NCBI GenBank assembly: GCA_019054805.1
Contig: JAHQIY010000004.1
Coordinates: 8,626,501-8,690,500 of the forward strand
Source: Brachionus manjavacas
Taxonomy: Eukaryota; Rotifera; Eurotatoria; Ploima; Brachionidae
DNA length: 64,000 bases
Reading direction: 5' to 3'
In this document: positions 1 to 12,476 of the stretch, one piece after another
How the letters are laid out: each line of letters starts with the position of its first letter
Numbering within the stretch: position 1 is the first letter of the stretch
Notes under the pieces: generated by a model
What the model was told of the DNA's origin: nothing
Seen by the model: only the letters and a program-made list of their open reading frames with translations
The model's database searches: none
Position numbers and translations under genes: made by a program

Positions 1-35
1 TTTCTAAAAAAGAGGAAAATTGAGTCTTATGGAAG

Positions 36-1215
36 TTATTTGACTTGAAGCCAAGGTGGCTTGCTACGGTCTATGGGCACTGTAAATTTAATTTCAAATT
101 TTTATTAACGCCTTTTGAATACTAAAAATTAATTTTTTTCTTTCGCTATTTTAACATTTCTCTATTACGAATGTTTACCTACTGAAATTTATAAACTGAA
201 ATCATTTTCACAGAATCAATTAAATTAAATTAAAATTTTAGAATAATTCCTCAGGTATACATGCAAACTGAAATTTTTAGCTAATTGGAACTCTATCCAG
301 TCGTTCATTTATATTTTTTTAATTTAATATCTTTTAAAATTAGAAATCCGAATTTAAAATTAAGAAACAAAAAGGTTATTTTTAGCCATTACTTGGTAAT
401 AAAGGGTTGATTTATCTTTAATTTAATAAAAAAAAGCCAAATTTACTTTGACGTCAGATAAAAGCCCTATTGTCGTAATTAAATTTTAAACTTTGACTTT
501 AATAAATCATTTGATAGATAGATAATTGAACGAGCATTAAACTGCTTGAAAGATAACTTCATTTTGATTTTTTTTTAAATTTATGTTTTGTGACAAAAAT
601 TTTCTTACCTAAAGTACAAACTTCAATTGCATTGTCCTTTTCAACTGCGATTGATTCGAATTGAATAAAATTGTCGGACACCAGTTTGGCAAGATCACTG
701 TTAAGTTTATGCTTTAAATTGTCCAAGTCCTGCAATAACTTTAGACTACCAATTGTTGTATTTTTAAAATTTTTTTCGCTCAATTCTGATTTATACATCA
801 ATTTAATTGAGTCTTTTTTTTTTTTTTGATTAATTACAAAAATATAAATAATTTAAATTTACCATTATCACTTATTATTTCGAGGCAATCAATGTTAAAT
901 TTGAGTCTGGTAAAATTTTTCATAATTTGATCAGACTCAAGCCCTGAATATGAAAGTAACTTGTTCGCCCCAGAATTGTATTTCAGCAGCTTTAGTGTCA
1001 CCAATTTTTCATAAGACGGCATTCCGATTATTTTCATCTCCTTTAAAAGATAAAAGTTTAAAAAGGATATAAAAATATGTCCAAAATAGTCATACTTGCA
1101 GTGGCGATTGAATATGTGGAAATGGTTTTAACCAAAAAATGATAAATGCACATTTGAAAACAATGACTGACAAAAAAATTATTAAAATGTAATAATGTTT
1201 AAATAGAAACTTCAT
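36..1215 (-). CDS. Predicted four-exon single-pass membrane protein, family unknown
   Basis: Four exons on the minus strand join in frame: 1096-1215, 863-1040, 609-812 and 36-79, with GT-AG borders and matching phases, giving about 181 residues. I chose the ATG at 1213-1215 (MKFLFKHYYI...) because it lies just before a hydrophobic segment at about residues 8-29. The open frame continues upstream without another ATG to a possible acceptor near 1395, so an earlier exon is possible. The rest is lysine- and leucine-rich, and the end reads ...DRSKPPWLQVK. The topology suggests a type II membrane or signal-anchored protein. Exon 2 has a tandem acceptor (AG-GAG), so two isoforms differing by one Glu could form. 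I recognise no family. The splice consistency supports a real gene; the function is unknown. Confidence 0.6.
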
Positions 1216-1550
1216 GAATCTAAAACTAATAGTTTCGATTAAAATTGTTTGAATAAAATTTAAAAAATTGTTTTCTATTTGCATTAGTTTCATAAAAAAT
1301 AAAATTAAAAAATCAATAAACCATTTAATCCTTCTTGCTAAACTCAATAAAATTTTATATTTTAATTTAAATTGCGTTTTATTGTTGTATCTCAGCTAAA
1401 ACTCCGGAAAACTTGGAGGCGAATTTATTAAGGATGGATTAAGAAAATTCATTTAAAAAAAAACTGATTTTTAATTAATTTATTCAATTTTTTTTTCTGC
1501 AGCATACGAACCACTTGATTATAAAATTGTTTTGGGGTTCAAAAAAAAAA

Positions 1551-1622
1551 GCTTCGAGCGAGGTTCGAACTCGCGACCTTCTGCGTGTGAAGCAGACGTG
1601 ATAACCACTACACTATCGAAGC
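1551..1622 (-). tRNA. tRNA-Val, anticodon CAC
   Basis: The reverse complement folds as a 72-nt cloverleaf. The acceptor stem GCTTCGA/TCGAAGC is perfect. The D arm contains the A-box-like GTGTAGTGGTTATCAC, and the anticodon stem TCTGC/GCAGA encloses loop TTCACAC (anticodon CAC). The T arm is GCGAG-TTCGAAC-CTCGC. There is no intron and no encoded CCA. It decodes GUG valine codons. An A-rich run follows on the plus side, equal to a T run downstream on the gene strand, which suits RNA polymerase III termination. Confidence 0.95.
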
Positions 1623-4300
1623 TGTCTGTTTCTTAATTATTAGAAATTCTATTTTCATTCCAACTATAATTTATAATGAAGAATCAAAAATACTGAGGAA
1701 TAAATGAGTATTTTTTTTGTTATAAATAATTTAAACAAAAAATCTATTAATAGGTATCTAGGGTTTTTGAATAGCTTTTATTCAATAAATCCAAGGAAAA
1801 ACTAGCGATTTTCTAAGATGAACGCATCTTCTAAAATCTATTTAAATTTTTTAATTAAAATAATTTTTATTAATTTATGCATGATCTAGAATTAAAATGT
1901 ACTTGAAAAAAAGAAGAACTACCATTTCGATTGACAGACACACTAAGAATTTTTTATCAAAATAAATCGTATTTGAAAATTATTATTTAACAATCATCAA
2001 ACTTCATTTATTCAAAAAAATTAAAATTTTATAAAACTTTAAAAATAAAGCTTAAATTGTTTATTAAATTTAAAATCTTTATCTAAAATTTAAATTAAAA
2101 ATTTTAAATTGTTTAACAAATTCTATTAAATTTAAGTTGATGCTTTTGAAAATTGAAAGCTCTAGTCTAGAAAACTTCAACATGGATCTTTAGGTCACAA
2201 AGCTATTGATTTTATTTGACATTGGTTGATGATAAATTTAAAAAAAATATTTTTTTCAAATATTGCGTATTTATTTCCCCTTTTTTGTATACAAAAAAAA
2301 CTAGAATGATTTTAGAATCTCTTACTAAAGTTTAAATCAGATTAGAAATATCGTTTTCAGCTTTTTAGGCTTCGATTTTACTATTGATTTTTTTTTGATC
2401 ACGAACTTTTAAACTAAAATAATATTAAGTGAAATGATCGTGATCCAATTTTTATCCAGATACATTCTTATTAAAAACCATGTCTAATTAAATTCATATT
2501 TCACTTTCATTAATAATTAATTAGTGTTTGAATCTTAAAAAGAATTCTACAAACAGCAACAAAAGTGGTATCTAGGAGTCTAGCTGATAACCGAGCAGAC
2601 AATTAAACAAAATTCAAAGCTCAATATTTCACTCATTAAAAATTCTAAATGACACCGAAGGAACATACAATTTTAGCCATTAATAACATTTATTTACATC
2701 ATGCTCGCTACCATAATTTAGCTAGAAAGACTTCTTGTCTAGTATTAGAAGTCACGTATAATTTCCTTTCATAAAAAAGTTCAACTTTAAAACCTTTGTT
2801 CTAAAAATATTCATCCTGATCGGAAAGCCATTAAAAAAATCTTTATTATAAGACAATGTTATAAGACAATAGAAGATTTTTTATCGATGATAAAAATTAA
2901 AACTTTTTTGTTTTAAAAATCAAAGAAACTAAAATTAAAAAGATAGAAATTATTTAATCAAATTCAAATAACTAAAGGAATTGCTAAAAAGATGTTTTAT
3001 CATTTATGGATATTTCTCATTAGGTTTGAAGAAACCTTTAATTAGACACAAGAACACGGATACAAAATAAAATCATAAATCCTACCGCATTAATCTTAAA
3101 TGAAAAAACAAAAATCGATAGAGAAAGAAAAATCTTTTCTGTTCCTTACGTTTCATTTGTTTTCTAATTTATTACGTCTAACGATCCGTTTCATCACCTG
3201 TAATTAAAAATTGCGCTACTACTTGGCACTGTTTACAGGAAAAATATTTTATTAAAAAATTTAATCATTTTTAAGAATCATTGAAAAAGAAATCTTATAA
3301 TTAATTTTAATCAAGCTTCAATTTGTCTATTAGCCTTATAAAGATATCTAGTCACATTGCATCATCTAAAGATTGGGAATTATTGACAGCTTTTCAAGCA
3401 TTAAAGTTTAATGTCATATTCATTAGACTAAAACCTGTTTAAATGATTAATAATTTTCTCTCATAAAACCTTTCTTTGTAAATTCCATGCAAAATTAGCC
3501 TCTTTTGATTTTCCTAAAAACAAATAAATTGTAAAATATGATTTTTTAAATTTTTGCTTTGAATTCAAATGGTTGTTCGAATAAAGCTGAAAAAATAACT
3601 TTTAACCAAATTGAAAATTTAACATGCAACATAAAATAAAATAAAAGGATTTTTTGCTTCAAAATTTTAATTTTATTAATGTATCATTTATTTTGAAAGA
3701 ATATTTGGCTTAAAAAAATTTCTAATTAAGAAAAAGTATGAAAAATGGCTGAATGTTAGTAAGTAAAATTTAAAGCATTTTTTTTAATTGTGCCAATTTA
3801 GTTTTTAGATTTTCGTGTTAAATATAATAAATTTCAAACATTTTAGGACAAAAATTATAAAATAAATTTAAATTGGGTTAATTGCTGAGTATTTTGCTAT
3901 CAAGATTGGTATGTCAGGAAGAATGGGTCGACTTGTTCGATTTTAGACTTTAATAAATTTTTAAAAATAATTGATTAATTAATTTTAACATTTTATTAAT
4001 AATCAATAATGCAGCTTTACTGAACAAACTTGGCTGAAGGTACTGAAGCGGCTTCAGTCGGAAATATTTTTTTTGCAACTGAGTTGAATCATTCAAAATG
4101 ACTGTGAGAAATAAGCTACAATTTTAAATCGAAATTATATTTTAAAAAATTTTTAATTTTAGACTATCCTACTTTTTGTTTGAAAACTCATTAAATTTAA
4201 AAATGATAAGTGGAGCTTAATGATTAATGATAAATTGTTACATAGGGAGTAAATCAGAATATGGATCGGTCCAACATTCTAATAAAAAATTTTTCTAATA
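1623..4300. other. AT-rich spacer, no gene seen
   Basis: About 2.7 kb of very AT-rich sequence. All frames are closed at short intervals, and I found no repeat with clear ends. Confidence 0.6.
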
Positions 4301-4319
4301 ATTATAACTATTAAAAAAA

Positions 4320-4640
4320 ATTTTCTTTTATGTACTTTTTGTACTTTTTCTTTATTTAATTTTTTTTGGCTTTGTTCCTTTTTGTACTTTTTGTAATTTA
4401 TAATTTTAATCATTACATTAAAAATTAAACGGGGTCCGGGGTGAAGCGCTTGTTTAAGAAATCGGGTAAGCTGGAGGTAAGGAAAAGATTAGTATTTAAA
4501 ATTTGGTATTTAAAATATTGATAAATTGAAATCATTTTTTAGATTACAATAAAGTACAAAAAGGAACAGGGCCAAATAAATTTAAATTATTATGAAGTAC
4601 AAAAAGTACCGAAAGCACGAAAAGATTTTAATTTTAATTT
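4320..4640. repeat. Imperfect inverted repeat with GC-rich core
   Basis: The left arm near 4369-4391 (ggctttgttcctttttgt...) pairs with the right arm near 4552-4575 (acaaaaaggaacagggcc) with about two mismatches. Outer gtacttttt / aaaaagtac blocks extend the arms. The centre, 4427-4456, holds a GC-rich box (GGGGTCCGGGGTGAAGCGCT) that recurs in another palindromic element at 22261-22291. It is probably a non-autonomous foldback or MITE. Confidence 0.5.
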
Positions 4641-4689
4641 TTTAATATTTTTATGAAAGGATTTTAATTTTTATTGCCTATTCCTCCGC

Positions 4690-5300
4690 TCAAATGCTCA
4701 GATTGATTTAATTGAAGTCGTTGGTGATTGCTTTTTTCACCAGCATATGCATATCCCAACTTACTCAGCAACTTCAATTTATCAGGTGGACCAGCTCTAG
4801 AGAAAAATGAAAAGACTCATGTTAGCATTAGTTGAAAATATGCAATTGAAATCACAAATATATTAATTTTAATTTTAATAATTGAAATATTAAAATTCCC
4901 TGAGTAGAAATTATCATTAAGCCACTTTGACTCCTTGAATGAGTTTTTTGCTAGTGTTGAATGGAAGACTTTTGAAGATTATGGGATCAAAAAAATGCAT
5001 GACACATTTCTCGCAATCTATGAAGACGCGTGCAAAAATTGTATCTGTAAGAGGAACAAAGCTAAGGAGAAAACCCCCATGGTATAATCAGAAATTAAGA
5101 TTCTTAAGAAGCGCAATAGATCAGCATTGTCCAGGTATCAACCAGACAAAAGTAAAACTGAAAATCTTTCTGAGTACAAATTGGTTAGAAATGGAGTATC
5201 TATTGTGATTAAGCGCAGTTTAACTGATTATTAGGCTAAATTGGTTAAGGATTCGACACACAGTAACAGTAACCAACAGTAAATAAATTTACAACTTCAA
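4690..5300 (+). mobile_element. Jockey-type LINE fragment: endonuclease end and linker
   Basis: Frame 1 from 4696 reads NAQIDLIEVVGDCFFHQHMH then IPTYS, which resembles the C-terminal part of an APE endonuclease (the fi..l...f..Qhv..pTr region). A later frame reads SLNEFFASVEWKTFEDYG, and another RKPPWYNQKLRFL, which is the linker between endonuclease and reverse transcriptase (KPPWW-like). Three frames and internal stops show decay. No 3' end is attached. The assignment rests on motif order only. Confidence 0.65.
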
Positions 5301-6199
5301 AATGGTGAGATGTTGATGAGGTATGTCCACTGATTATAGAAAAAATATTGCTAGATTCAACGAGTCCTGAAGGAATTTATCCATTAATTCTCAATAGTTG
5401 TGCTTCATTGAGTTTTTAGTTTTCTTTTGGAATTTTTTAAAAATAAAAAAATTCTTTTAAAGAAATTTAATAATTTATTGGTATTTTTTCTTCTAAAAAT
5501 TAGAATAATAAAGTAAGGAAAATAAAAATAAGATTAAAATTTTTTTCTTAAATTATATTTTCGTTTTGAAACATTAGAAACTATATATTCTCTATTTGAT
5601 CCATTTAACTTCAATATGATAAGATTGCAAAAGTAATTAGTATTATATTTTTAAAATAAATTTGAAATATCGTACTTTTTTCATGCTTTTTCAAAATTAT
5701 TATTATTAATTCAAATACGAAAAGTACACCGTATATATAGGAAATATTATCATTAAAATATTATAAAAATTTCATTCTATGATTTATTTTATTAGCAGAA
5801 TAGCTAACAATGAAAGTCTTAATATAATAAATGTTATCTCTAAGGAAATAATCAGCATGCGAACATTATTTTCAAATCGAAATGTGATGAATTGATGTCA
5901 AATCACACAAATGAAACGAATACTTGAGCTAAAAAGAGCTTTGCTTTGTTGAGCTAAAGATTTTCGGGACACTCTTTGCCATAAAATCATCTTTTGAGAA
6001 TCAATATTATAAAATATCTTATTAAAACATGTTTTAATATTTTTTTATTTAATTGAAAAATCTGAGCATCGTTGTAAATTTTGTTTTAGTCTGCAGTGTG
6101 ATTTGCCAATCTAAATTAAAAAAAAAATAATTTACTGAACCTAGTTAACTTCATTTTTGAAAAATTTGTTGAAGATCATTCAATTTTATTGATATTACG

Positions 6200-6660
6200 T
6201 AGGTTTTCTAAATTTTTCGAATATATAAAAACTGACACAAGACTTAAAAATTACATAAATTCACTGAAAACACAGCATAGGTCATATTAACTTTATTAAC
6301 TTAATCCATTATCAACTCATTTTAATCAATTTTTAAAGTAAACCTTCATGCCAAACCCTATCAAGGCTTTAAAAATATCAAAACAAACTATTTTTCTCTC
6401 GAAAAGGCCACAAACTCTTTTTTTTCTATTAAATTACTCCACAATTTTTTGAATTAATAAGAAAAGATAATCCGATGTTCACCCATGTTTTCTAAATTTA
6501 GATTGCTCCTGGATAAGAAGTGAATTCGTTCCAGCAACTTTCCTAAACAAATCGTAATACTAGTTGGTCTATAAGGATCTTGTGAAGTAGAGGTTTTTTT
6601 TGAATCATAGTAATTTTCGAAGTTTTCCACGCTTAGAAAATAAGGGGAACCTAGAAAATA
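6200..6660 (-). mobile_element. LINE reverse-transcriptase fragment, inverted
   Basis: The minus strand reads DPYRPTSITICLGKLLERI at about 6540-6595, the finger region of LINE RT, followed near 6335-6400 by a frameshifted motif A ending LDRVWHEGLL. The same motifs in the same order occur in the plus-strand LINE at 63.3-63.6 kb, so this is probably the same Jockey-like family. It is broken by frameshifts. Confidence 0.6.
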
Positions 6661-6779
6661 AGATAATTAGAACAATGGCTTATTAAATGTAAAATGAAGA
6701 TATCAGTTGAAAAGTCGTGTTCAGTAGTCTTTTCTAAGAACAATAAAAGACAGTGATAATCTCAACTTAAAAATTTATG

Positions 6780-7450
6780 GACACAGAATACTGAGCCAAA
6801 AAGAAATCAAGTTTCTTGGTATTAAATTTGATTCTAAGTTAAACTTTAATATACTGGTAGACGAAATTAAAGGCTAAATATTTTTAAGATATTGTCAAAC
6901 AAAAAATGGGGTCTCAATCAAAACACACTAGAAAATTTATATAAATCTTTGGTCGGATCTATTTTAGACTATTCTTTTCCTTGCTTGAATTCATTTTCAG
7001 AAAATAATATCAAAAAACTACAAGCAATTCAGAAAATAGCAGTAAGATCTATCCTTAAGTTAAAATATGATACTCCCTCCAACATCGTGCATCATGGGGC
7101 TTTTAATAAACTTAAATTACTAGCAGTCTCGAATCGGCGTTTTGAGTTGAGTGAGAGATATGTTGGAACAGGACTAGGTCATTCTATTCCATTGATTGTC
7201 AGACTGGTGGAGGAATACAAAGAAAGTTTTTAATCAAGATATATTGAACACCGAACTCCATTGTTTAATTGCTACCTTTCTATTTCATCTTTTTTTCCTG
7301 AATCATCAACTATGTAAACATGTGTCTCATGTAACAACCAATTTCAAAGTATGTCTTTTAACTTTATTTACATTTTTTTAGCTTATTTTCTTTATTTTTA
7401 TTTTTTAAAAATTTATTCTGAAGGAGCTCTATCTCGGTACAGAAAACTAA
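6780..7450 (+). mobile_element. LINE 3' portion: RT thumb, C-terminus and tail
   Basis: Near 6795 a frame reads QKEIKFLGIKFDSKLNF, the RT thumb 'FLGi.fD..L'. The ORF at 6892-7233 then carries LVGSILDYSFPCLNSF and KLQAIQKIAVRSILKLKYD, typical of post-RT regions of Jockey-like LINEs. An AT-rich 3' UTR ends in ggagctctatctcggtacag followed by an A-rich run, a tail box found elsewhere in the window. It is 5' truncated and frameshifted at about 6880. Confidence 0.7.
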
Positions 7451-8657
7451 TAAATTAAAAAATAATTGTCTTCTCAGTACAATCTATTTTTATCTATATA
7501 TAAATGAATAAAGAATCTAGCCGACAAAAAATGGTTTCAAAATATCAATCTTATCCCATTCGATTACAATTCAAACCCAAATAAACAATAATAATATCAG
7601 TCGTTTCTTAACTTTTTCACAATACTGTATTTTAATTTTCATTAGTCATCAATGCAAATTTTACCAGAACCATTTTTGAGGCAGTCATTATACTAATTTT
7701 AACCATCCAAACTGTGGTTTATTTTATTAATAAATAGAATGATTATTAAAGAAAATTAAAAAATTCATCATGAACAAAATATTATGAAAAAAATAAATTT
7801 ATTTAGATTTAAAAAAAAAAATTTCTTTTGGAAATATTTAATTTTTTTTATAAACTAAATGATTTTTTATTTAATATTTTTCAAATATATTCTAATTTTT
7901 GAAATAATAAAGGTGTTGCGTAAAATTTTCTGAAGGCTAAATCACAGATAAAAATTTAGAACAAATCAAACTTTCAGCTAAATATAAAATACTTTAAGAG
8001 TAAAATCTTATATTTATTAGAATGCACGTTGGTTAAGAAAAATTAAATATTAAAGAGCAAATATTTTAAAAACAAATGTAAAAAAAAACTAAAAATTTAA
8101 AAATATTTTACCCTTTTTACTTGCAAACACGAATTTAAGTTTTTATCAAAAACTATAAAAACACGAGCCCTTTAAAAAAATTCAGAATATCATTGCAAAT
8201 ACAGACTTTGAACTCAATTTTTCAGCCTTTTTTTTTATTTTCTTTAAAAAAAATGGTTATTTTTGAAATAATTAAATATCTTGAAGATTTTCTATTAAAT
8301 TGGAGTGGCAATCAATTATTAAATCAAATTTTAGTGTTTAATAATTTTTAAGCTCTCAGACTGATTAACTTGATAATATTAAATAAACAGAAGTTCAATT
8401 TGAAAAGTAATTAAATTTTAAGAACAGTTTTCTTCGAATTATTTTTAAGTTAAATCGACTTAGAATTAATTATCACGATTTTAACTAAAATCAAAATTTT
8501 TAAGAAAATTTTTTTTTAAATGATGAATCGAAATTTGAATAAAAAAATTAACTTTTTTTAAAAAAAAATTTTTAATAAAATATTAAAAAATAGGAGCTAA
8601 ATTTCTTAGAAAGCTATCGATATTTATTGCCAAAAACCAAGATTTGGGAATTCTTGT
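7451..8657. other. AT-rich spacer, no gene seen
   Basis: Downstream of the beta-mannosidase stop codon. No open frame or clear repeat was recognised. Confidence 0.5.
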
Positions 8658-11600
8658 CTAGTTTTTTAAGGAATGAACTCTCAAATATTTATAAATATCC
8701 TTTTCATGTATATTAGGATTATGTGTTTTGAAGGTGACTTGCTTTGTGCTATCCACTAAATGAAAACCATTATCCGAAAATACACCCTTAAATTTATCCG
8801 TGTCTATGTCTAGCCAGACAAATAATGAAACTTGATCTGTGGAAAGATCAATCTTGAAATTTCCAGGGTGATCAATTTGACGGACATTTTCAACTTTTAA
8901 TTTGGCAGCTTTTAAATTATCAACCATGGCAAGTCTAATATTGAATAATAAAAAATTAATGAATTCTTTGTGAACAAAAATATCTTCATTCGAAGTTAAA
9001 ATCATAACACAAGATTGAGCCGTGTTGAAATCACATCCGGACTCTTTTTTAATTTCATCTAAACTAATGGATACGACTGGCTTGGCAACAAGAGCCTCAA
9101 TGGTAAATCGATAATTTCTTTTAAATTTAGGTACAAGACTATCATATGAATAAATTTTAACATCGAAATTGCTTGATAATTCCTTCATATGATCTGAAAT
9201 TGCATGAATTGTCACTTGACTTCCATTTAAAACTGGAGTGAGGTGCAAATTTGCATAAGATCTTTTAACAAAATAGTGAGACAACTTCCATTTTCCACCA
9301 TATTCAATTGTGGCCCAAGTAGGTGCTTGCCAAAGATCATTGAATTGCCAATACATTGTACCAGAGCATAAACCATTACCATTATTTTCATTGAAAAAAT
9401 TTCTCGACCGTCTATACAACTCATTTCCAATTTGTAAATGCATTCCTTTTTAAAAATAAAAAAAAATTGAAATTAGTCTAGAAAAATTTAGGGGTCCCAC
9501 TGACCCCAACTTTTTTTAACAAAGCAAAAATATTTTAAAAAATTGTAATGTATCATTTAGATAAAAATTTTCTCTTTTTTTTTTGAAAATTAAATTAGTT
9601 TTTCTCCATAATTTTTATTTTTAGCCAAAATTGAATATTTTTAATTTTTTAAATACCTGACCACCATTTAACACCCATTTTCCTTGAAGAGTATTAAACG
9701 AGCTTTCTAAAAATGTGCTTAGTTTTTGTAAAGGAAGTGTGATTATCGAGTTTTTTTATAATAATTGAGAAATTCAATTTATAATTGTAATATTTGATAT
9801 TTTTTGTTTTATAAATTTTAATAAAAAAAAAATAATATGTTTTAAATTTTTAATTACGTAAAAATATGGTTAACTTAAATGAGGCGAAATTTTTAAATTC
9901 TTTTCTTTTATTTAACAATCGTTTGCCTCTTTTTCTCATTTTCGTAAAGGCAAGTTACTTTTCTTTTCAATTTGTTATGATCTTTTGATGGTGGAATCAT
10001 TTTTAAAAATTTGAGAAATTTCAAAAATTTTAAAAGTAACATTTTGGTTTCAATGATCACAGATTAGAAAAAACTTAGAAAAAATAATATATGGCATTTA
10101 TCAGCCAAGGTAATTCTTCAAAAAGCTGCAAAGTACTAAAAGTCTATCACTTTTGTTTTATTTTTCTTAGATCCTAATATTTTTAAATACGATTCTCAAA
10201 ATAACAAAGGTCTTTTATTTTAAGCCAAATGTCTCAGAAACTATACTTTCTAAGCACATTTTTAGAAAACTCGTTAAATTCTCTTCAAGGAAATTGGAGG
10301 CCAGTAGGGGCCAGGTTTTAAAAATTTAAAAATATTCAATTTTGACTAAAAATAAAAATTTGGGAGAAAAACTGATTTAATTTTCATAAAAAAAAGAGAA
10401 AATTTTAATTAAAGAATAATAAATTTTAAAAATCATCAAAATTTCTTACTAAAAATTCATCAATCATTCCAAGCAAAAAAAAATGAAGAGCATTTTTTGT
10501 TCTAAATTTACCTTGATTAAGCTGAGTTAAATAAATTTGTTTATTAAAATTTTGTCTCCTATCACTGTCACTTGGCATCTCTAGATTGTTTTTAATTTCA
10601 TCAATCATCTCCTGGTTGCCATTTACGTGATGCTGCCGGTGCTCAGTTAGATTACTTTGCAAGTCCATATCTCCCTCGCTAATGAAACTTTTGGACAAAG
10701 TCGACATGCTGGGCAAAGACTGCACGCCGAATTCGGACATAAGCCGCGGCAACGGAAAGTTTTTCGGATCCCAACTGTTCATTTTGTAATTATAAAAATG
10801 CAAATCTCCATAATTCCAATCGTAGGGATTTTTGGCTAACCAATTTTCTTCCTGGGAACCCAGACCATTGGTCGGAGACGAGCTCAAGTACGGTCTCGAT
10901 AGAACAGGGTCGTATTTTTCCACAACTGGTCTGATAGTTTCTATGTACAACTTTCTGTAGTCTGCAAAGTACCGTTCTTTTTGATCTTTGATGCCGTACC
11001 AATCTGTTGAAATAGCAGCTTCATTTTCGTTGTTGCCGGCCCATAACAAAATGGAAGGATGATGACGAAGTCTGTTCACTTGATACTTTACTTCTTTTTC
11101 AACATTTTCCAAAAATTCCAGATTAGTCGGATATGCCGCACAGGCAAACATAAAGTCTTGCCAAATTAAAATACCATATTCATTTGCCAAGTCATAGAAA
11201 TCATCCAGTTCATAGATGCCGCCTCCCCAAACTCTCAGCACATTCATGTAGGACTTTTTGGCCGAATCGAACAAATCAGTCAAATAGCCTCGCGTTATTT
11301 TCTCCTGGAACACATCCGCCGGAATCCAATTACTGCCCTAAACAAAATTTTCTAAAATTAAAAAAAATTTTTAAACACTTTTATTCTTACTTTTAAAAAA
11401 ATATCAACACTATTTACTTTAAAGTAAAATGTAAGACCATGTTCCTTTTTTTTAGACGGAGTCAATTCCTGAACCAACTCGACACTCCGGAATCCGATTT
11501 TTTTAGATCTAGTCAATGCTTGTCCGTTCATATCAACAATTACCTTAAGCTCGTACATTTGCTGATCACCATAGCCATTTGGCCACCAAAGGTCGATCGA

Positions 11601-12476
11601 GTCCGAAAAATTCATCAAAATACTTTTCTCTTCAATTTTTTCATTTAAAGTAAAATCAAATGATCTTTCAAAATTTATTTCTTCTATTTTTGTTATCACC
11701 TTGATATTTTGAACGGTGGCCACAGCACGGCTTATGGTCACCAATTCATCTATTAGCCAATTTTTCAAATCTTTTCTTTGCTTTGGATAGACTGAGACAG
11801 CAAATTCAAAATCAAAGTTATTAACAAACGTAAGATAAACTGGACCATTGACTCCAATGTTTGGAAAATTAGGACCCCAATCCCACGAAAATGAGCATTG
11901 CTTCTTTCGCAGCATGTTTATTTGACATTCACCATTTTGAACTTTAGGAGGACATTCGGGTGGCATGCGATACGGATATGAATCTGCCGCTGTTTTGGCT
12001 TGTTTGACCGGCGATGAAAATTTCACCTCAAGAACATTCAATTCATTGTTGCTTTTCAATAATGCCTTTAAGTCATCTACTTTGTAACGCACAAATTGAT
12101 TGCTGGTATTTAGAATAAGTTGACTGTTTAAGAAAATGGACGCCATGGTGTCTACCGAGTCCAAAGTTAAAGATATGGCATTAGCACTTTTGACGTCTAG
12201 GTCGTCAAGTCTAAACGACTGGGAAAATGTCCAACCATCGTCCAGAGACAAGTATCTCAATTTAAGATCATTGTACTGAAACAGCGGGTCCTCAATTTGG
12301 CCACTTTGCTGCAATATTGTGTGTATTGTGTTGGGAATTGTGACATTGCGGACTTCGGTTCTAAAATTCTGGTTCGAAACTATCCAATTTGTGTCAAGAT
12401 TCAGTTGAAAGGATGCCTGCCCGTTCAAGCTGAATATTTTCAAAAAAAGAGCTAAAGTAAAGAAAAGAAGTTTCAT
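8658..12476 (-). CDS. MANBA: Lysosomal-type beta-mannosidase (GH2), three exons
   Basis: The enzyme hydrolyses terminal beta-1,4-mannose residues of N-glycan fragments in the lysosome. Exons 11391-12476, 10512-11337 and 8658-9445 join in frame (phases 0 and 1) to 899 residues, close to the usual size. An N-terminal signal peptide (MKLLFFTLALFLKIFSLNG) targets the secretory route. The family block KKQCSFSWDWGPNFP lies in exon 1. Exon 2 opens with KGSNWIPAD across the join, then VLRVWGGGIYE and the acid/base motif WAGNNENE (Glu near 466). The nucleophile is in LMSEFG (Glu near 565). Exon 3 carries YWQFNDLWQAP and EYGGKWK. All catalytic features are intact, so it looks functional. Intron 1 is 53 bp; intron 2 is 1,066 bp and holds a foldback element. 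No promoter motif was identified. Confidence 0.95.
9564..10406. repeat. Foldback element in beta-mannosidase intron 2
   Basis: Arms 9564-9722 and about 10249-10406 are inverted copies with scattered mismatches (for example tctaaaaatgtgctta versus taagcacatttttaga). The loop is about 520 bp and non-coding. The element fills nearly all of the intron. This is typical of a non-autonomous MITE or foldback; no transposase is present. Confidence 0.75.

Noticed and set aside
1216-1347. Protein start at 1347 for the first gene
   Set aside because: The codon there is TTG, not ATG. The first good ATG in frame is at 1213-1215.
4749-4766. 18-bp match between 4749-4766 and 37659-37676 (catatcccaacttactca)
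   Set aside because: The first lies in LINE endonuclease codons and the second in an unrelated terminal repeat. Flanks do not align, so probably chance.
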